Source: Branchiostoma floridae
Taxonomy: Eukaryota > Chordata > Leptocardii > Amphioxiformes > Branchiostomatidae
DNA length: 64,000 nucleotides
NCBI RefSeq assembly: GCF_000003815.2
Contig: NC_049987.1
Coordinates: 21,090,187 to 21,154,186 of the forward strand
Reading direction: 5' to 3'
The notes below the pieces were generated by a model that saw only the letters and a list, made by a program, of their open reading frames with translations, was not told the DNA's origin and ran no database searches. The position numbers and the translations under genes are program-made. Below are positions 48,701-57,884 of this stretch, piece by piece (position 1 is the first letter of the stretch; each line of letters begins with the position of its first letter).

Positions 48701-51700
48701 TAATAGCCCGGATCTACGGCTGAATGGGTCAAATTGAACGTACGCCGCCATTTTCCCGCCATTTTTAATGCTACGGCCAGCAGTAAAGTTCTACGTCATA
48801 GCGGTTGTGACGGACCAAAATTAAATGAAAATTCTTGTCAGTATACGCCCATTTTCTCATGACTTTTTGTATGCTCATGCAGGTTTTTGTTTTGTGCAAC
48901 TACTAACAGGAAAGGAAGGAACAACAGAGGATGTATAAAGGTACATAGCGGCAGTTAATTGTGCCGTGTTTCGTTCGACCGGTATAGTGCACCCCCTTCC
49001 AACCACGCGCCCGTTCTCCGTGAAATTCCGCGGTGTGTTCCAATTACGATATTATGTTTTTAGCAGGACCAGAGACACAAAATAATTTACACAGAAGAAG
49101 TGGCAAAGGTAAGCTGTAACAGCAACATGTAACTGGAGAAAATGATGCGTTGATCATTTGCCAAATTAGCATTGCTTGAGAAATTGCAGTAAACCGACCG
49201 GTATTATGCCAATGGATGTTAAACATTTTACAGTGCAGCAGTCAAGAAATAGCATTGTTGCATTTGCTTTTGTGACAATGATTGGACAGAGAGTACAAAG
49301 GCTATCATTTGAGTCTATTTATTCTGTACACATAACTCATTAATCATAGACCTTGTACAAACAATGCAATAGTGACACAGGCAACATAGGGTGAACATGA
49401 TTACCCTTCTGATCTGAAGGAGATTCAAGCTTAGTCTTGTTCACTAAAATAAATTCATTGTATTTATTCACTAAGGAAAGGACAATCTTTTTAATCATAT
49501 GCAAGTTTTTGGCTAAGACCTAGGAAAATCAGTGTTGTGTTTTTGATTACTGCACTGAGAACGATTAAAGTCGGTAAGTAGAAATTTCTCTTTTTTTTCT
49601 TTTTTTAGAAGTGATCCCAAAAATATGCTGCTTAACGATGTGAAACTGTAATACATTCAGGACACTGGTATTTTCATCATATCTTAATCATAGAGAAACC
49701 CATTGTACAAGCACAATTTTCAATTGCAAGATGATTCTACATCATTTTCATCATTCATATACTGATCAAAAATTTTATGTCCCTTGCCAACAGTAAAAAA
49801 AAGGCGGTATGTAGGTAGCTTAGGTAGGTTTTTGCCAGGGTCAGTGGGGTAGCCAGAAATACAACTTTTTTCCTATATGCCCAAGGTAAGGGTTAGGCAT
49901 ATTCATAAGCTAAGTTGTCTGTTATTTTGCTTACCAACCAACAAAACAATTAATTAGCTAACTAGTTAACAGTCTATCTATTCAACCAACTAATGCGTGT
50001 AAGACATTAGCCTCCTTGGTGACAGTGTGAAGTTGGAATGAGACAGACCGTATGATTGGACGGTCTGTGCACGATGGGTGTGTAGGCACTCTTCAGTGTC
50101 ATCATCCTGTCTGTGGTGTACGCCTCGGGGTGCAGGATCACTGACTTGGGTCTGGGGACAGAAATGGAAATGACGCAAAATTATCATTTTTAAAAACAGA
50201 CTCAAGGAAAAGGTCCCTCAATCACCCTTTTTGCTAAGTACTATACAATATCATGTAACACTGGTAACATCTATTATCATAATACCGGTACGTTTACGAC
50301 GATTTCTCTAGCCATACTGATTTGACAAATTGTCAACGCATCATTTTCTCCAGTTACATGTTGCTGTTATAGGTTACCCTTGCCACTTCTTCTGTGTAAC
50401 TTTTCTGCCACTCTTGTCCTGCTAAAAGCGTAATATTGTAATTGTAACACGCCGCGGAATTACACGGCGAACGGGCGCGTGGTTGGGAGGGGGTACAAAA
50501 TACCGGTAGGAAGAAACACGGCACAATTAACTGCCGCTATGTACATTTATACATCCTCTGATGTTCCTTCCTTTTCTGTCAGTAAATGCATAAAACATAA
50601 ACCTGCATGAGCATACAAAATGTCATGAGAAAACGGACGTATACTGTCAAGAATTTTCATCTAACTTCTTTCCGTCACAACCGCTATGACGTAACACTTC
50701 ACTGCTAGCGTAGATATAAAAATGGCGGGAAAATGGCTGCGTACGTTCAATTTTGCCCATTCAGTCGTAGATCCGGGCTATTATGCAACGGTTCTTCACA
50801 CTTTTACATGAGTTGTAGGTCACCAACAGAAATTCAAGATTGTTGTTGAATCATGTTTGTCTTGTGCCGTGAGCATGTGTAATTATGATCTATATAAATT
50901 TGGCAATGAATGTGACAGTGTGTTCGTCCCACGACGAGCTGCCTACCCCGAAATTAAAAAAAAAGTATACTGAAAACTTTTGGCCTTGTTGTCTTCGAAT
51001 GCATTGTTATTGATGCTTTGTAAATGGTGTATTGGACACCTAGATGTCTGAAGTGTGCACAGCTCAGAAATAACTATTGTTGCATGTGTAGATCTCTTTA
51101 AGTTCCAGTATTTTTAATCTACCGGTATAAGTCTTACTACCGGTATTATGCCAATGCATGTTAACTTCCAATGTAAAATGTCTCTTTAACTAACACAAGA
51201 AACTAGGGGTGGGGGCTGGATTTTAAAGATGGACCTGAAAAAACAGTGGACCAGATTTTGGACTGATTGGAAAATGAACATATTTTATCGGCAGGCTTAC
51301 CGTTCCAATAATTTAAGTAACAATGATGTGGTAGAGTAGACTTTATACTGTAATTTCTTCCAAGTTACTTTAGTCAAACATACAGCCTTGGAGGCAATTA
51401 GCCTTGTTTACATGAAAATAGTCGGAGTAGAATACTCCATCAAACAGATTCCTTTGTCTTTTTTGTAGCAAATGGACTTTGCTTTGAGTATCGTCCATTC
51501 CCATGTCTTCACAGACAATCAGGTTCAGGTATTATTGTATTCCTTCACCATTGTCATGTTTTTGTTATTGTTTAGCAGTACCGTTCCCTTGTATTAGGTA
51601 GCATTCATGTTACAATTGCCCACATGCCTTATCAAATCCTCCACCTTTAGGATTGAGACTGACATACCCAGACTTTGTCTTGACTCCTTCCTGTAGTCTA

Positions 51701-54278
51701 TTGTCAACAAAAGGAAATAAGCAATTATAGCTCCAAGTCACACCTTTAAGTCTATGTAAATTGAATTCTATAAGACAAATCTTAGAACATGTTTACTTTT
51801 GGAGATTTATAGAAATTGGTAAAACAATTTTAGTCAAAGCAAAGATCTGCACTGTTGTATGTTGGAATTAGACTACAAGGCCTGTACCAATTGAACCTTC
51901 TTTCTCCTTCCACTTGCTAAAAATCTTTTTATCTGCTTAGTTTTTGAAACAAGAAGGCCAATTAGAGTCAATTAATTCTATAGCTTAGGGCTGTATCTTA
52001 TCAGAGAGGTAATTACTATTTCATGCTACTTAAAGTCCTGAAGGAATTGATTTGCAACAAAATCAGCATGACATTTTCTGTGTGTGCAAATACAAAACAC
52101 CTCAAGTAACGGTTTTCCCACACCAGAAAATTGGTTAAGTCAATCCATGGCAAAGTGGATTCATCACTATGGCAACCAGTAACGCTCACATGGGTCAACG
52201 ACTTGGGCAAACATGACATCCATGCAGAATCGGTCAGTACACATCTGAAAGGTCTCTGGTTGCTAAGTAATTAATGTGCTTAAGTTGTTTGAATAAGAAA
52301 TACTTCTACATTGTAAGGGGAAATATTTGCTGTAGCACCCTTGATATCAGAAGAAGTTAGGTCAAAGGTTTCCTTATGATAAGATCTGTCCAATGTGATT
52401 TTCCTACCTACCGGTATTGTGAAATTTTAGCTATCCCAAAACACAAGTTATTAATTACCTCTTCACTTCATTTGTACATTTAAAAAGTATGAAATTGCAT
52501 GGGGTGTATATTTTTTTCAATCATATTTGAAACGATTTGCTAAATTAGATACATTGTATCAAGTAAAAATGTGTCTCAATTTTTTATTGCACAAAAACAC
52601 CTGAATTGTACCATTCTTGTCAATTTGACTTGCTCTAATTTTTCTCTTTCAATAATACTCTAGCTTGTGTGAAAAAGTAGAACATAACAGGCCTAGATCT
52701 CATAGTACTCAATACGAGCGATCGTGATGATGTCACAGTGATGCAGTGGTAGGCAAAAACAGGTGGTAGGCAAAATATTGATTCACATATTAACCAGTAA
52801 TTTGATCTGCTAATTTAAATATTGATTTTTAATCCTATCTACTGATGTCCTGGTAGGCACCAGCCATCGAACACCCTGGATATAAACAACAACAGCGATC
52901 ACACGTACATGTTACCTCGAACGGGACCGGCCGTTCAGTATTCAAATGACCAATCCCATCCTTCTGCTTTGAATAGTCATGCCTATACTTGTATCTTATA
53001 GTCCTGACATGTGTGTTTTACTCTTGTATTGATACATTAAACTTGCTTACAATCAGAATTAGCACCTGGAATCTTTTGATGCTGACAGGTGTATAATTAG
53101 GTGTATAGTTATGTAAAGTATGACCTTTTAAAATCCTGGTTAACTGGTTGCACCTGTACCCTACTGCATACAGGTGGCATGGTAACAGTGAGTCCTATAG
53201 ATTTAGAAAGAGACTGGAGATTTGACTTGAAAAATCTCAATGAACTTAGTGTTATATCATAATCTAAAACAAGTATCAAGATTATAACTTAGGGATAGAT
53301 TCATAACATATAGGAAAACATGCTTCCTGACTGGCATATATAACTGACTTAACTGTACAAATATGTAACAGTAAGACTTACATTGCAAATTTTGAGACTT
53401 TTCAAAGCCCCAGTGCCTTTACAAATTTACACTGACCCATATGAAATGAATCATGTTGCTGCTACTTTCCTCCAGAGACAATTTTCACTGCACCTTTGTG
53501 CACATGACAGAACAGAGTGGTTGTGATCATGACAGATATACATGTAGGTATGAATTATTCAAACGAGGGTGAAATACCAATGCATTATAATGCTTCCCTG
53601 TGCAACATTCATCATATAATCTGTATGCTGAGATTGGAAAAGACATTAAGACAATGCGTATATCAAAGAAAGGGTGCTGGAGCATTACGTCTCTGTGAGC
53701 TATGTATCTAATGTGTGTAAATATAGGCTAAATTAGATTAGCTCCTCTAGCCAGTAGCCAGTAAGACAAACTGATTAACCAATTTAGATATATCAAACGA
53801 CCTACCCAGGCCTGTATTTGGTTGTCCTGTGGAGTAGCAACATTGAATAAATGGTAGAAATTGTTAAAACTCGTCAACGTCTGAAGAACCTTGATACAGT
53901 CAAAAGATATCACATGTTAAGGACTTGAAAGGAAGTGTCAACTAATTAACACCTTTCTTTTTGCACTGTGTACACCTGTACGGTACGTTCAGGTAGCATA
54001 CGTCACGTAGCCACGTTCCTTCCAAACTTTATGGAGTGTATTAAAAGTTACATATATTTGGGGGTGGTGTAAATGGCTTCAACTATGAGAACAACAAAGA
54101 TATCTTACTTGTAGCCGACATGATCGCGAGGCGTGGGACTTTTCCTCAGCGGACTGGAAGGCCGTCCGCTCCAGCTCATGGCGCTGCTGGGCCGCCGGGT
54201 TGGGGTGACTTTGGCCATCTTCTTGCCGGGAGGACTCGGGGTCCGGGCCCCCATACTCCTCCGCCAGTGGCTGCTCAT
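30724..54278 (-). CDS. ECT2L: ECT2L: F-box and DH-PH RhoGEF protein, interrupted by an assembly gap
   Basis: Predicted Rho guanine-nucleotide exchange factor with an F-box. Exons in gene order: 54109-54278, 50049-50151, 48045-48080, 47169-47408, 46575-46712, 45794-45920, 44864-45105, 44252-44391, 43262-43406, 38467-38635, gap, 36913-37063, 35866-35974, 34160-34305, 33352-33568, 32638-32868, 31869-32023, 31170-31317, 30724-30879. About 940 residues are visible (human about 904). The F-box stretch [20 protein letters not shown] and the following [18 protein letters not shown] match human ECT2L. Next comes a probable DUF4347-like region ([35 protein letters not shown]) cut by the gap. The DH domain runs from [17 protein letters not shown] through [16 protein letters not shown], and the PH domain includes [16 protein letters not shown] and ends near the C-terminus. 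Frame is kept at all junctions outside the gap. The donor at 35866 (AAG|GTTGAA) is weak: without it that exon reads on to a stop and would be an alternative terminal exon. The donor at 50049 is also a guess constrained by phase. Confidence 0.92.
31468..31569. repeat. Short hairpin repeat with GGTGCCATCYTGTTT arms
   Basis: CGGTGCCATCTTGTTTAG and AAACAGGATGGCACCC are inverted, as are GGGCTCCCATACT and TATGGGAGCCCC. A half copy (TTTACCGGGGCTCCCATACT) sits at about 56034-56053. Confidence 0.55.
32130..32345 (+). repeat. Dispersed repeat, copy 2
   Basis: Second copy of the 4350-4565 repeat, in an ECT2L intron, diverged by roughly a fifth with small insertions. Confidence 0.6.
32470..32675. repeat. 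Duplicated ECT2L splice donor (exon 32638-32868)
   Basis: The block AATCTCCCAGCCCACCTCCT plus the last exon codons ([10 protein letters not shown]) occurs at 32479-32530 and 32622-32675, 143 bases apart. The intronic copy keeps a GT donor at 32493-32494 and about 35 exon-like bases. Confidence 0.85.
33968..34200. repeat. Four tandem copies of an ECT2L splice donor (exon 34160-34305)
   Basis: Units of about 48-55 bases carry, on the minus strand, the exon end ([11 protein letters not shown]) and its GTGAGT donor. The true donor is at 34158-34159; copies lie at 34110-34111, about 34055 (GT lost) and 34005-34006. Confidence 0.85.
34601..34771. mobile_element. MITE, CAAGCAGAGGTTG family, long copy
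   Basis: Inverted ends of about 40 bases: TACTCTCCAAGCAGAGGTTG ... AGGTTG-type right end CCTCTACTTGGAGAGTA, with inner arms GAGGAAAATTGTGACCT and AGGTCACAATTTTCCCCC. Length 171 bases, no coding capacity, in an ECT2L intron. Confidence 0.7.
34935..35722. mobile_element. Fold-back DNA element with ~190 bp inverted ends
   Basis: Arms at 34940-35140 and 35515-35720 are inverted: TTCTATTGGTAGCAGTGACA and ATTATGTCACTGCTACCGATAGAA-like right end, plus GGGGTCATCTCAAATGG, ACATAAGACAAACAGACGAA and GGATTACTCTGTG. The centre (about 375 bases) has no coding sequence I recognise. Its right end lies about 140 bases from the ECT2L exon at 35866. Confidence 0.65.
36755..36990. repeat. Duplicated ECT2L splice donor (exon 36913-37063)
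   Basis: The exon end and adjoining intron (36905-36990) are copied with divergence at 36755-36850, about 154 bases away: ACAGTCCAACAGACATCTGC, GATTTGGTGAT and CACCTGCATGGCCA match the exon. The copied GT has become GC. Confidence 0.75.
37335..38261. other. Assembly gap (N run) inside ECT2L
   Basis: 927 unknown bases lie between two ECT2L exons. The flanking exons are phase-compatible (phase 1 into a two-base completion), so the frame neither requires nor excludes a missing exon. The DUF4347-like region before the gap seems cut short compared with vertebrate ECT2L, suggesting at least one exon is hidden here. Confidence 0.99.
38790..38915. mobile_element. CAGTCAAACCTG-family MITE fragment
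   Basis: Ends CAGGTTTGACTGTAG, the reverse complement of the family end, preceded by CATTGGCCAGATGGTTCTT, matching the 21555 copy in reverse. Adjacent to ECT2L exon 38467-38635; a related fragment flanks the gap at 37205-37276. Confidence 0.45.
39418..39700 (+). promoter_or_regulatory. Duplicated CCAAT-containing segment upstream of the GPCR
   Basis: An approximately 85-base segment occurs twice in direct orientation (39418-39500 and 39611-39700), sharing AATGGAAACAA, GGCATCCAATCA and a Thr/pyrimidine-rich tail. Each copy holds one CCAAT box (39465-39469 and 39664-39668). The second lies about 235 bases before the GPCR start codon. The leader of this gene is probably in or just after these copies; the exact start is not visible. 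Confidence 0.4.
39902..41143 (+). CDS. Intronless rhodopsin-family GPCR of LPA/S1P-receptor (EDG) type, atypical motifs
   Basis: Seven-transmembrane receptor of 413 residues encoded by one exon, nested in an ECT2L intron on the opposite strand. The start has a good Kozak context (CCACCATGT). EDG/MECA-type features: IMGWNC with an intraloop Cys pair (C192/C200) in extracellular loop 2, a second pair (C309/C314) in loop 3, no cysteine at the top of TM3, and LNSAINPI in TM7. TM2 keeps NLSLAD (D99) and TM1 keeps N71. Possible N-glycosylation sites are N4 and N13. Oddities: the TM3 end reads [15 protein letters not shown], so the usual D/E-R-Y arginine is absent however it is aligned (QSG or NAY), and NPxxY is NPIVS (S338). 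W299 is followed by LLP instead of xP. Loop 3 is long and Gln/Asn-rich (about 236-284). Ligand and coupling cannot be told from sequence. Confidence 0.88.
   Translation: MFNNSSVLPLDSNETSVHEFDGPVPCLLWYLLNTNVPYSQAEKACSMYFKEFETGTAVIYGLTSGFIIITNAAVLWGIIRKRQLHTSFYFYMANLSLADILAGIALLCYPTVDQMGVTSLYSRMILATVAISSQVLSASALALQSGNAYVAVRHPTYFHNHADTANRNAGVAIVSSWLLSLLSLAPIMGWNCLDMPTQNCPTFYHTAYFGLVGATIVLLATTSLFTTVSAFIALKQRQKNRLGQLAGAQPSQGNSSTQNRVGQNQPHHMAQNVAERKYQKSLNKIKTVLTYVGFAFMAWLLPLVLTPLCHDGNCLLPTGARGMVVLITLNSAINPIVSLVRTKALRQAIWQDLTAIYRVPTALVTMIRGNRDNPQGVQGVPANTPNMQVAVQNTPAGHSNTPVNLAIEYITMV
41354..41557. mobile_element. MITE with ACTGTAAATGCAG ends, copy in the GPCR 3' UTR
   Basis: AACTGTAAATGCAGAA at the left and CTTAAACACATTACAGTA at the right are the family ends. 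The inner CCTGCTACCACAAAATTAAATC matches the 46969 and 62476 copies. Confidence 0.6.
42263..42268 (+). terminator. Polyadenylation signal of the nested GPCR
   Basis: AATAAA about 1.1 kb after the GPCR stop codon, followed by a GT-rich stretch. It would give a 3' UTR of about 1.14 kb, which contains one copy of the TACTGTAAATGCAG inverted-repeat family (41354-41557). Confidence 0.55.
42894..43100 (+). mobile_element. LINE 3' ORF fragment
   Basis: The frame reads [20 protein letters not shown], then [20 protein letters not shown], then DQRRWR and a stop. This is the characteristic C-terminus of several non-LTR retrotransposon reverse transcriptases. Upstream ORF absent; in an ECT2L intron. Confidence 0.7.
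43441..43685. mobile_element. Third copy of the GTTACTCAAGC inverted-repeat family
   Basis: A clean fold-back: GCAGTTACTCAAGCAACTGG on the left pairs with CCAGTTGCTTGAGTAACTGC on the right. The inner GATCAGACATTTCAACTAGC arm is also inverted. Located just outside ECT2L exon 43262-43406. Confidence 0.6.
43794..44005. mobile_element. MITE with TTTACCTTTATCC ends, copy 2
   Basis: Same left end (TAGTTTACCTTTATCCGCGG) and body (ACATTGCAATTTGAAACCAC, ATCGACTTGATATCTCTAAA) as the 28770 copy. The right end is worn. A (GAGT)n run lies inside. In an ECT2L intron. Confidence 0.6.
44479..44604. mobile_element. MITE with AGGGCTCAAAATACC ends, copy 2
   Basis: Perfect 15-base inverted ends AGGGCTCAAAATACC / GGTATTTTGAGCCCT around a 126-base body rich in inverted ACCTGCA/TGCAGGT. 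Lies between two ECT2L exons. Confidence 0.75.
46248..46462. mobile_element. CAGTCAAACCTG-family MITE
   Basis: ACAGTGAAACCTGTCTATAG at the left and ACAGGTTTGACTG at the right form inverted ends. Length about 215 bases, in an ECT2L intron. Confidence 0.5.
46690..46860. repeat. Three tandem copies of an ECT2L splice acceptor (exon 46575-46712)
   Basis: On the minus strand three CAG/TAG acceptors are each followed by exon-like sequence: [11 protein letters not shown] (true, boundary 46712/46713), [11 protein letters not shown] (46779/46780) and [11 protein letters not shown] (about 46841). Units are about 62-67 bases. Confidence 0.85.
46969..47091. mobile_element. MITE with TACTGTAAATGCAG ends, short copy
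   Basis: TACTGTAAACGCAGAAACTT and AACCTAAATGTATTTACAGT are inverted; the middle holds repeated GCGGT units. In an ECT2L intron next to exon 47169. Confidence 0.75.
48323..49225. mobile_element. ~0.9 kb inverted-ended element with ATACCGGT ends, copy 1
   Basis: Left end AACATGCATTGGCATGATAC and right end (reverse complement) AACATCCATTGGCATAATAC form imperfect inverted repeats continuing into CGGT. No coding frame. It is flanked on both sides by the direct repeat TTTTACAGTGCAGCAGT (48306-48322 and 49226-49242). A reverse-oriented copy is at 50266-51162. In ECT2L intron 2. Confidence 0.75.
50266..51162. mobile_element. ~0.9 kb inverted-ended element, copy 2 (opposite orientation)
   Basis: Matches the copy at 48323-49225 along its length in reverse: the GCCGCGGAATTACACGGCGAA, CGCTATGACGTAACA-like, TCGTAGATCCGGGCTATTAT and CTTTTGGCCTTGTTGTCTTC blocks all align. 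No clear flanking target repeat. In ECT2L intron 1. Confidence 0.75.
51195..51545 (+). repeat. Fragment related to the 56250-57103 element
   Basis: Shares in order TCGGCAGGC, TTTAGTCAAA, GTTTACATGRARAT, CCAAACAGATTCCTTTGT-like and AATCAGGTTCAGGT with the internal part of 56250-57103. In ECT2L intron 1. Confidence 0.5.
51546..54108. other. Remainder of ECT2L intron 1
   Basis: AT-rich DNA without a recognised gene, inverted-repeat element or tandem array. Scattered short frames look random. Confidence 0.4.
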
Positions 54279-54615
54279 GTCTGCAGACTAGGTGGTCGCG
54301 AAGTTGAGAAAATGCCACAGGCGACTTGAAGATATAAGATCCGCCAAAACTTTCACTTTTCGAGTCTTTATTTCTTAAGACTCCTTGAGCGCCGGAAAGA
54401 GCTCGAAACAGCAGCCGTCTCTCTCTTTCCGAAGTCGTTCAATTCTATCCGGAGGTTGAACATGTACACAAGTGTTTTGGACCACAATAATTCGACAAAC
54501 AAAAGCCGTCGGGAGTGATTATCACCCCTAATATAGCACCTGTCAATCTTCACTGTTGTTTCAATGGGCCGCCATGTTCGTTCCCCTCCCCTAGATACCG
54601 CGTCTGAACCGCCCC

Positions 54616-54629
54616 GTTACCATGGCAAT
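54616..54629. promoter_or_regulatory. ECT2L: RFX-type X-box in the ECT2L promoter
   Basis: GTTACCATGGCAAT matches the X-box palindrome GTTRCCATGGYAAC at 13 of 14 positions. It lies about 340 bases before the ECT2L start codon, with a CCGCCATGTT (YY1-like) motif nearby. RFX factors binding X-boxes drive cilium genes in animals, so ECT2L may be expressed in ciliated cells. The motif is seen; the function is inferred. Confidence 0.55.
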
Positions 54630-55604
54630 GGACGCTCTACAGCACAGTCTCGTCAGATCCGTTCTTGACGAGCTTTTCAGATTGAAAACTGCAACTTTGG
54701 AGTTAGTTAGCTGGGTATGAAATAGAGAGGAATCCCGATGTATTATTTTTCGACGAAAAACTTGAATCGTTCTATTTACATCCCAGCATGCACCTGCTGG
54801 GACAACGGGTCACCGAAGGTCACTTCCGCAAATCTCGGACGGCGAAATGTTTTCTCCAAATTCTGCGTAGATAGGAGCCACATTAGGACTTCTCTTGGTA
54901 AAAGAGACACTGAGTATGGAAGAAAAGAAGGTACAGCACTCGGAAAAGTCCAAAGTGTCCTTGACTTTTTGGCGTATGTGAGCTGCAAGCAGCCGAGAAT
55001 CTCAGCGAGAAGAGCCCCCCCCCCACGTCCTTTGATGATCCTCAGGCTTAATTATATGACAGGATGAATATCTGGTACATGATAGTGCCATAGCTAGAAT
55101 TGCATTGCTAAGTTCCTAAAGGTGTGACCTCACTAAACCACATTGAGTTTTATTTTGCCATGGGTCATATATATTATATACACTGTATAACCAAGGAGCT
55201 TTTATCAGCATTTTATGACCACCACTGCTCAGGCCATTCTGAGCATTAAATCGGTGTTGCATACAATACAACTGGCACTACGGACACGAATCAGCCTGCA
55301 GTAGAAACCGCGACAAATCGCGTATTGGGTGGGCAGACTACTCCCTCAGGGTTTGCACAGCGAGGAGCTGTAAGGCAGTGCTATATCGCATGGGTCGCGA
55401 GCTGCCATTCAGCGCCACTCAGGTGACCCCAATAATCTGAGGGACGGCCCTTAAACTGAAGCTGCAAAACGTACACAAGTGTTAAGATCACTACTTCGAC
55501 AATGTCACCCCAAAAATAGTACCGGTCAATCTCCACTGTTGTTTCAACGAGGCCGCATATTTTCTACCCTCCCCTAGATACCGCGTTTGGACCCGGTCAG
55601 CCCA

Positions 55605-55618
55605 GTTACCATGGCAAT
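55605..55618. promoter_or_regulatory. Second copy of the X-box in a duplicated promoter segment
   Basis: The identical GTTACCATGGCAAT recurs here inside a diverged direct copy of the ECT2L promoter region: 55465-55770 matches 54450-54785. Shared blocks include ACTGTTGTTTCAA, CCCTCCCCTAGATACCGCGT and TTACCATGGCAATGGACGCT. No coding exon follows this copy. Confidence 0.5.
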
Positions 55619-56249
55619 GGACGCTCCTTCAATCTGGTCAGATCTGATCTCTGACGGCAAGTCTTCCAGCTAGTTTGTCGGTTCTGCGAGAAAGATTGGA
55701 ATCGCGATGCATTATTTTTTTAACGAAAGCCTTGAATCATTATATCAATATAACGGTATTCACATTACATTAGTCTCACAGGATGCCCCTCTTCTATTCA
55801 ATTCTCAACTACAAACTTGGCATGCCAAATATCCGTCATTCCTTTGTTGAGTTATCCTCTTGAGTAGAATTTCTTTTCCAAAACACCCCTGAAATTCCAG
55901 AACTAATCACAAGGAGGCCAAACGTATGGTACCACCCGATAATCGTTACCACGAGATATTAAAACCGCAAGTTCCACTGCAGTACCTATGGAAGCCGCAA
56001 GGGGCCCCAAATCTGTCATTATTTCTAGTCTAGTTTACCGGGGCTCCCATACTCTGGCACGCCAAATATGGAACTAATCCATCCAGCCGTTCTTGAGTTA
56101 TCTTGTTCACACACGCACACACACACACACACATATATAATAGAATATGTAACTCTACTCTGCTCACACACACACACCTTGCCAAAAAAAATCAACAAGA
56201 ACTCGTTTTTAAATTTGTGTGAGTCCAAGTTTTGTGTTGGATATTAGGA

Positions 56250-57103
56250 CATGTTGATTTGATTATATGGATGACATCCTCTGGGAACTCCAAAACTGAT
56301 GCGAGCGAGCGACTAAAAAAAAAGTTTGGCCAAAAAAAAAAGATGCCTTCAGTATGAAATCAAAGTGGCCAGGAAGGTTGAACATAGGACTAAACACACA
56401 TAGTATGGTTTACCAACAGTTAGGTGTAGGGACCAATACATCTTACGGGTGCAAAACATTTTTTTTTTCTTCTTGGACCAATCCGAAAAAAACAGACCTG
56501 AAAAAAATCAGAGGAACAGGTTTCGCCAATTACAAAATGGACACACTATGTCGGCAGGCATTTGGGGTCTTACCGAGGGCCAAGAAGATAACAAGAGCGA
56601 AGTCAAGTAGAGTCTATAGTCAATTGTACCAAGTTTCTACAGTCAAAGGTACAGAGACAGTTAGCCTTTATTACATGGAGATGGGATTTTAAAATGCCAG
56701 TGGGAGTCCAATAATCCACCAAACAGATTCCTTTGTAGCAAAATTGACCAATTATCACTGTTTTGAGTATTGCCAGTTCTCAAGTTTCCACAATCAGGTT
56801 CAGGTCCGGACCTGGAAATGATCCTCTGGACCTGAATTTTCTGTACTGGTACCTCCCCCAACCAACAATAGATTTTTTTTTCTTTCTGTCCTTTCACATC
56901 TTATTCTTTGACTATAGATTTATTTTGGCATTTTATGGCATTAGTTATCTGTTTTCTGATACTTTTTTTTCAATCTACAGAATATTTGTGCTCATTTTAC
57001 AGCTGCTTTGCACAATTCATTGTGTGGTCGAAAACTTTTTTTTTGGAAATGGCCGAAAATTGGTGCGAGCGCGGATGTCATCCATATAATCAAATCAACA
57101 TGG
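56250..57103. mobile_element. MITE-like element with ~80 bp inverted ends
   Basis: ATGTTGATTTGATTATATGG at the left is mirrored by CCATATAATCAAATCAACAT at the right; the inverted match continues through GATGACATCC and GCGAGCG. About 854 bases; short frames inside show no transposase motif. Confidence 0.7.
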
Positions 57104-57238
57104 CCTTACAGTTATACTACTGTTCATGAAGAACTCGTATCGTCTCTTCACCCCAAACCTGGTTACATCTATATCCCAGCATGTATCTACTGTAACGTTA
57201 CGTATGTGGAGTAGAGTAGAGCAGACATCTTCGGTTTA

Positions 57239-57566
57239 AGCTAAGGGCACAACCCGCCGTACGTGCAATTTGTCTGTACATTTTTTGGGAGGCCACGTCC
57301 GCCACGTATTTCTGAAAACGTTCAGGCTGTACAGGGCAGGCGCGTCGCCCGTAGTGGCACGTACGCGCGGCCAATCCGCAGCCCGATGGCACACCAAGTT
57401 TTAACTGCACGTTAAGTTCTACGGCGTGTCTGTGTGCTCCAAAATCCGTCGGATTACCTACGAGTTCGTACGGAGGCATTACATACGACTTAAGATCCCA
57501 AAATATTGCCCACGTTTTGGCACGTAGACAGCACGTATTTGCACGTACGGCGGGTTGCCCTTAGCT
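57239..57566. mobile_element. PIF/Harbinger-like MITE with TTA target duplication
   Basis: AGCTAAGGGCACAACCCGCC at the left and GGCGGGTTGCCCTTAGCT at the right are inverted over about 30 bases (two-base length difference). The element is flanked by TTA at 57236-57238 and 57567-57569. A 3-base TWA target site is typical of PIF/Harbinger. 328 bases, CG-rich, non-coding. Confidence 0.75.
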
Positions 57567-57884
57567 TTAGCAGGAGTTGTTAACGCCATGGCTCATGGCA
57601 TGCCGCTTGTGGGCGGAACACTCCGTAATGGTGACGAGGATTTTACCCTAGCAACGTAACCACCGTGACATGAAAACACACCTTGACACTTTGGATGTGA
57701 AGACTCAACTACCTTTATTCAAATGGTCGAACGCATACAGGTCTGCGAACAGACGCTAACGTAGCCATTCAAACGTACTATCCCGTTTGCAGGTACAACC
57801 GTCAAACGGCCATTATCTAAAGAAATGTGACTACCGATTCTTACACCAAACGGCTATGTTCTGAAATGCAAAAAAAAAAGCAAT

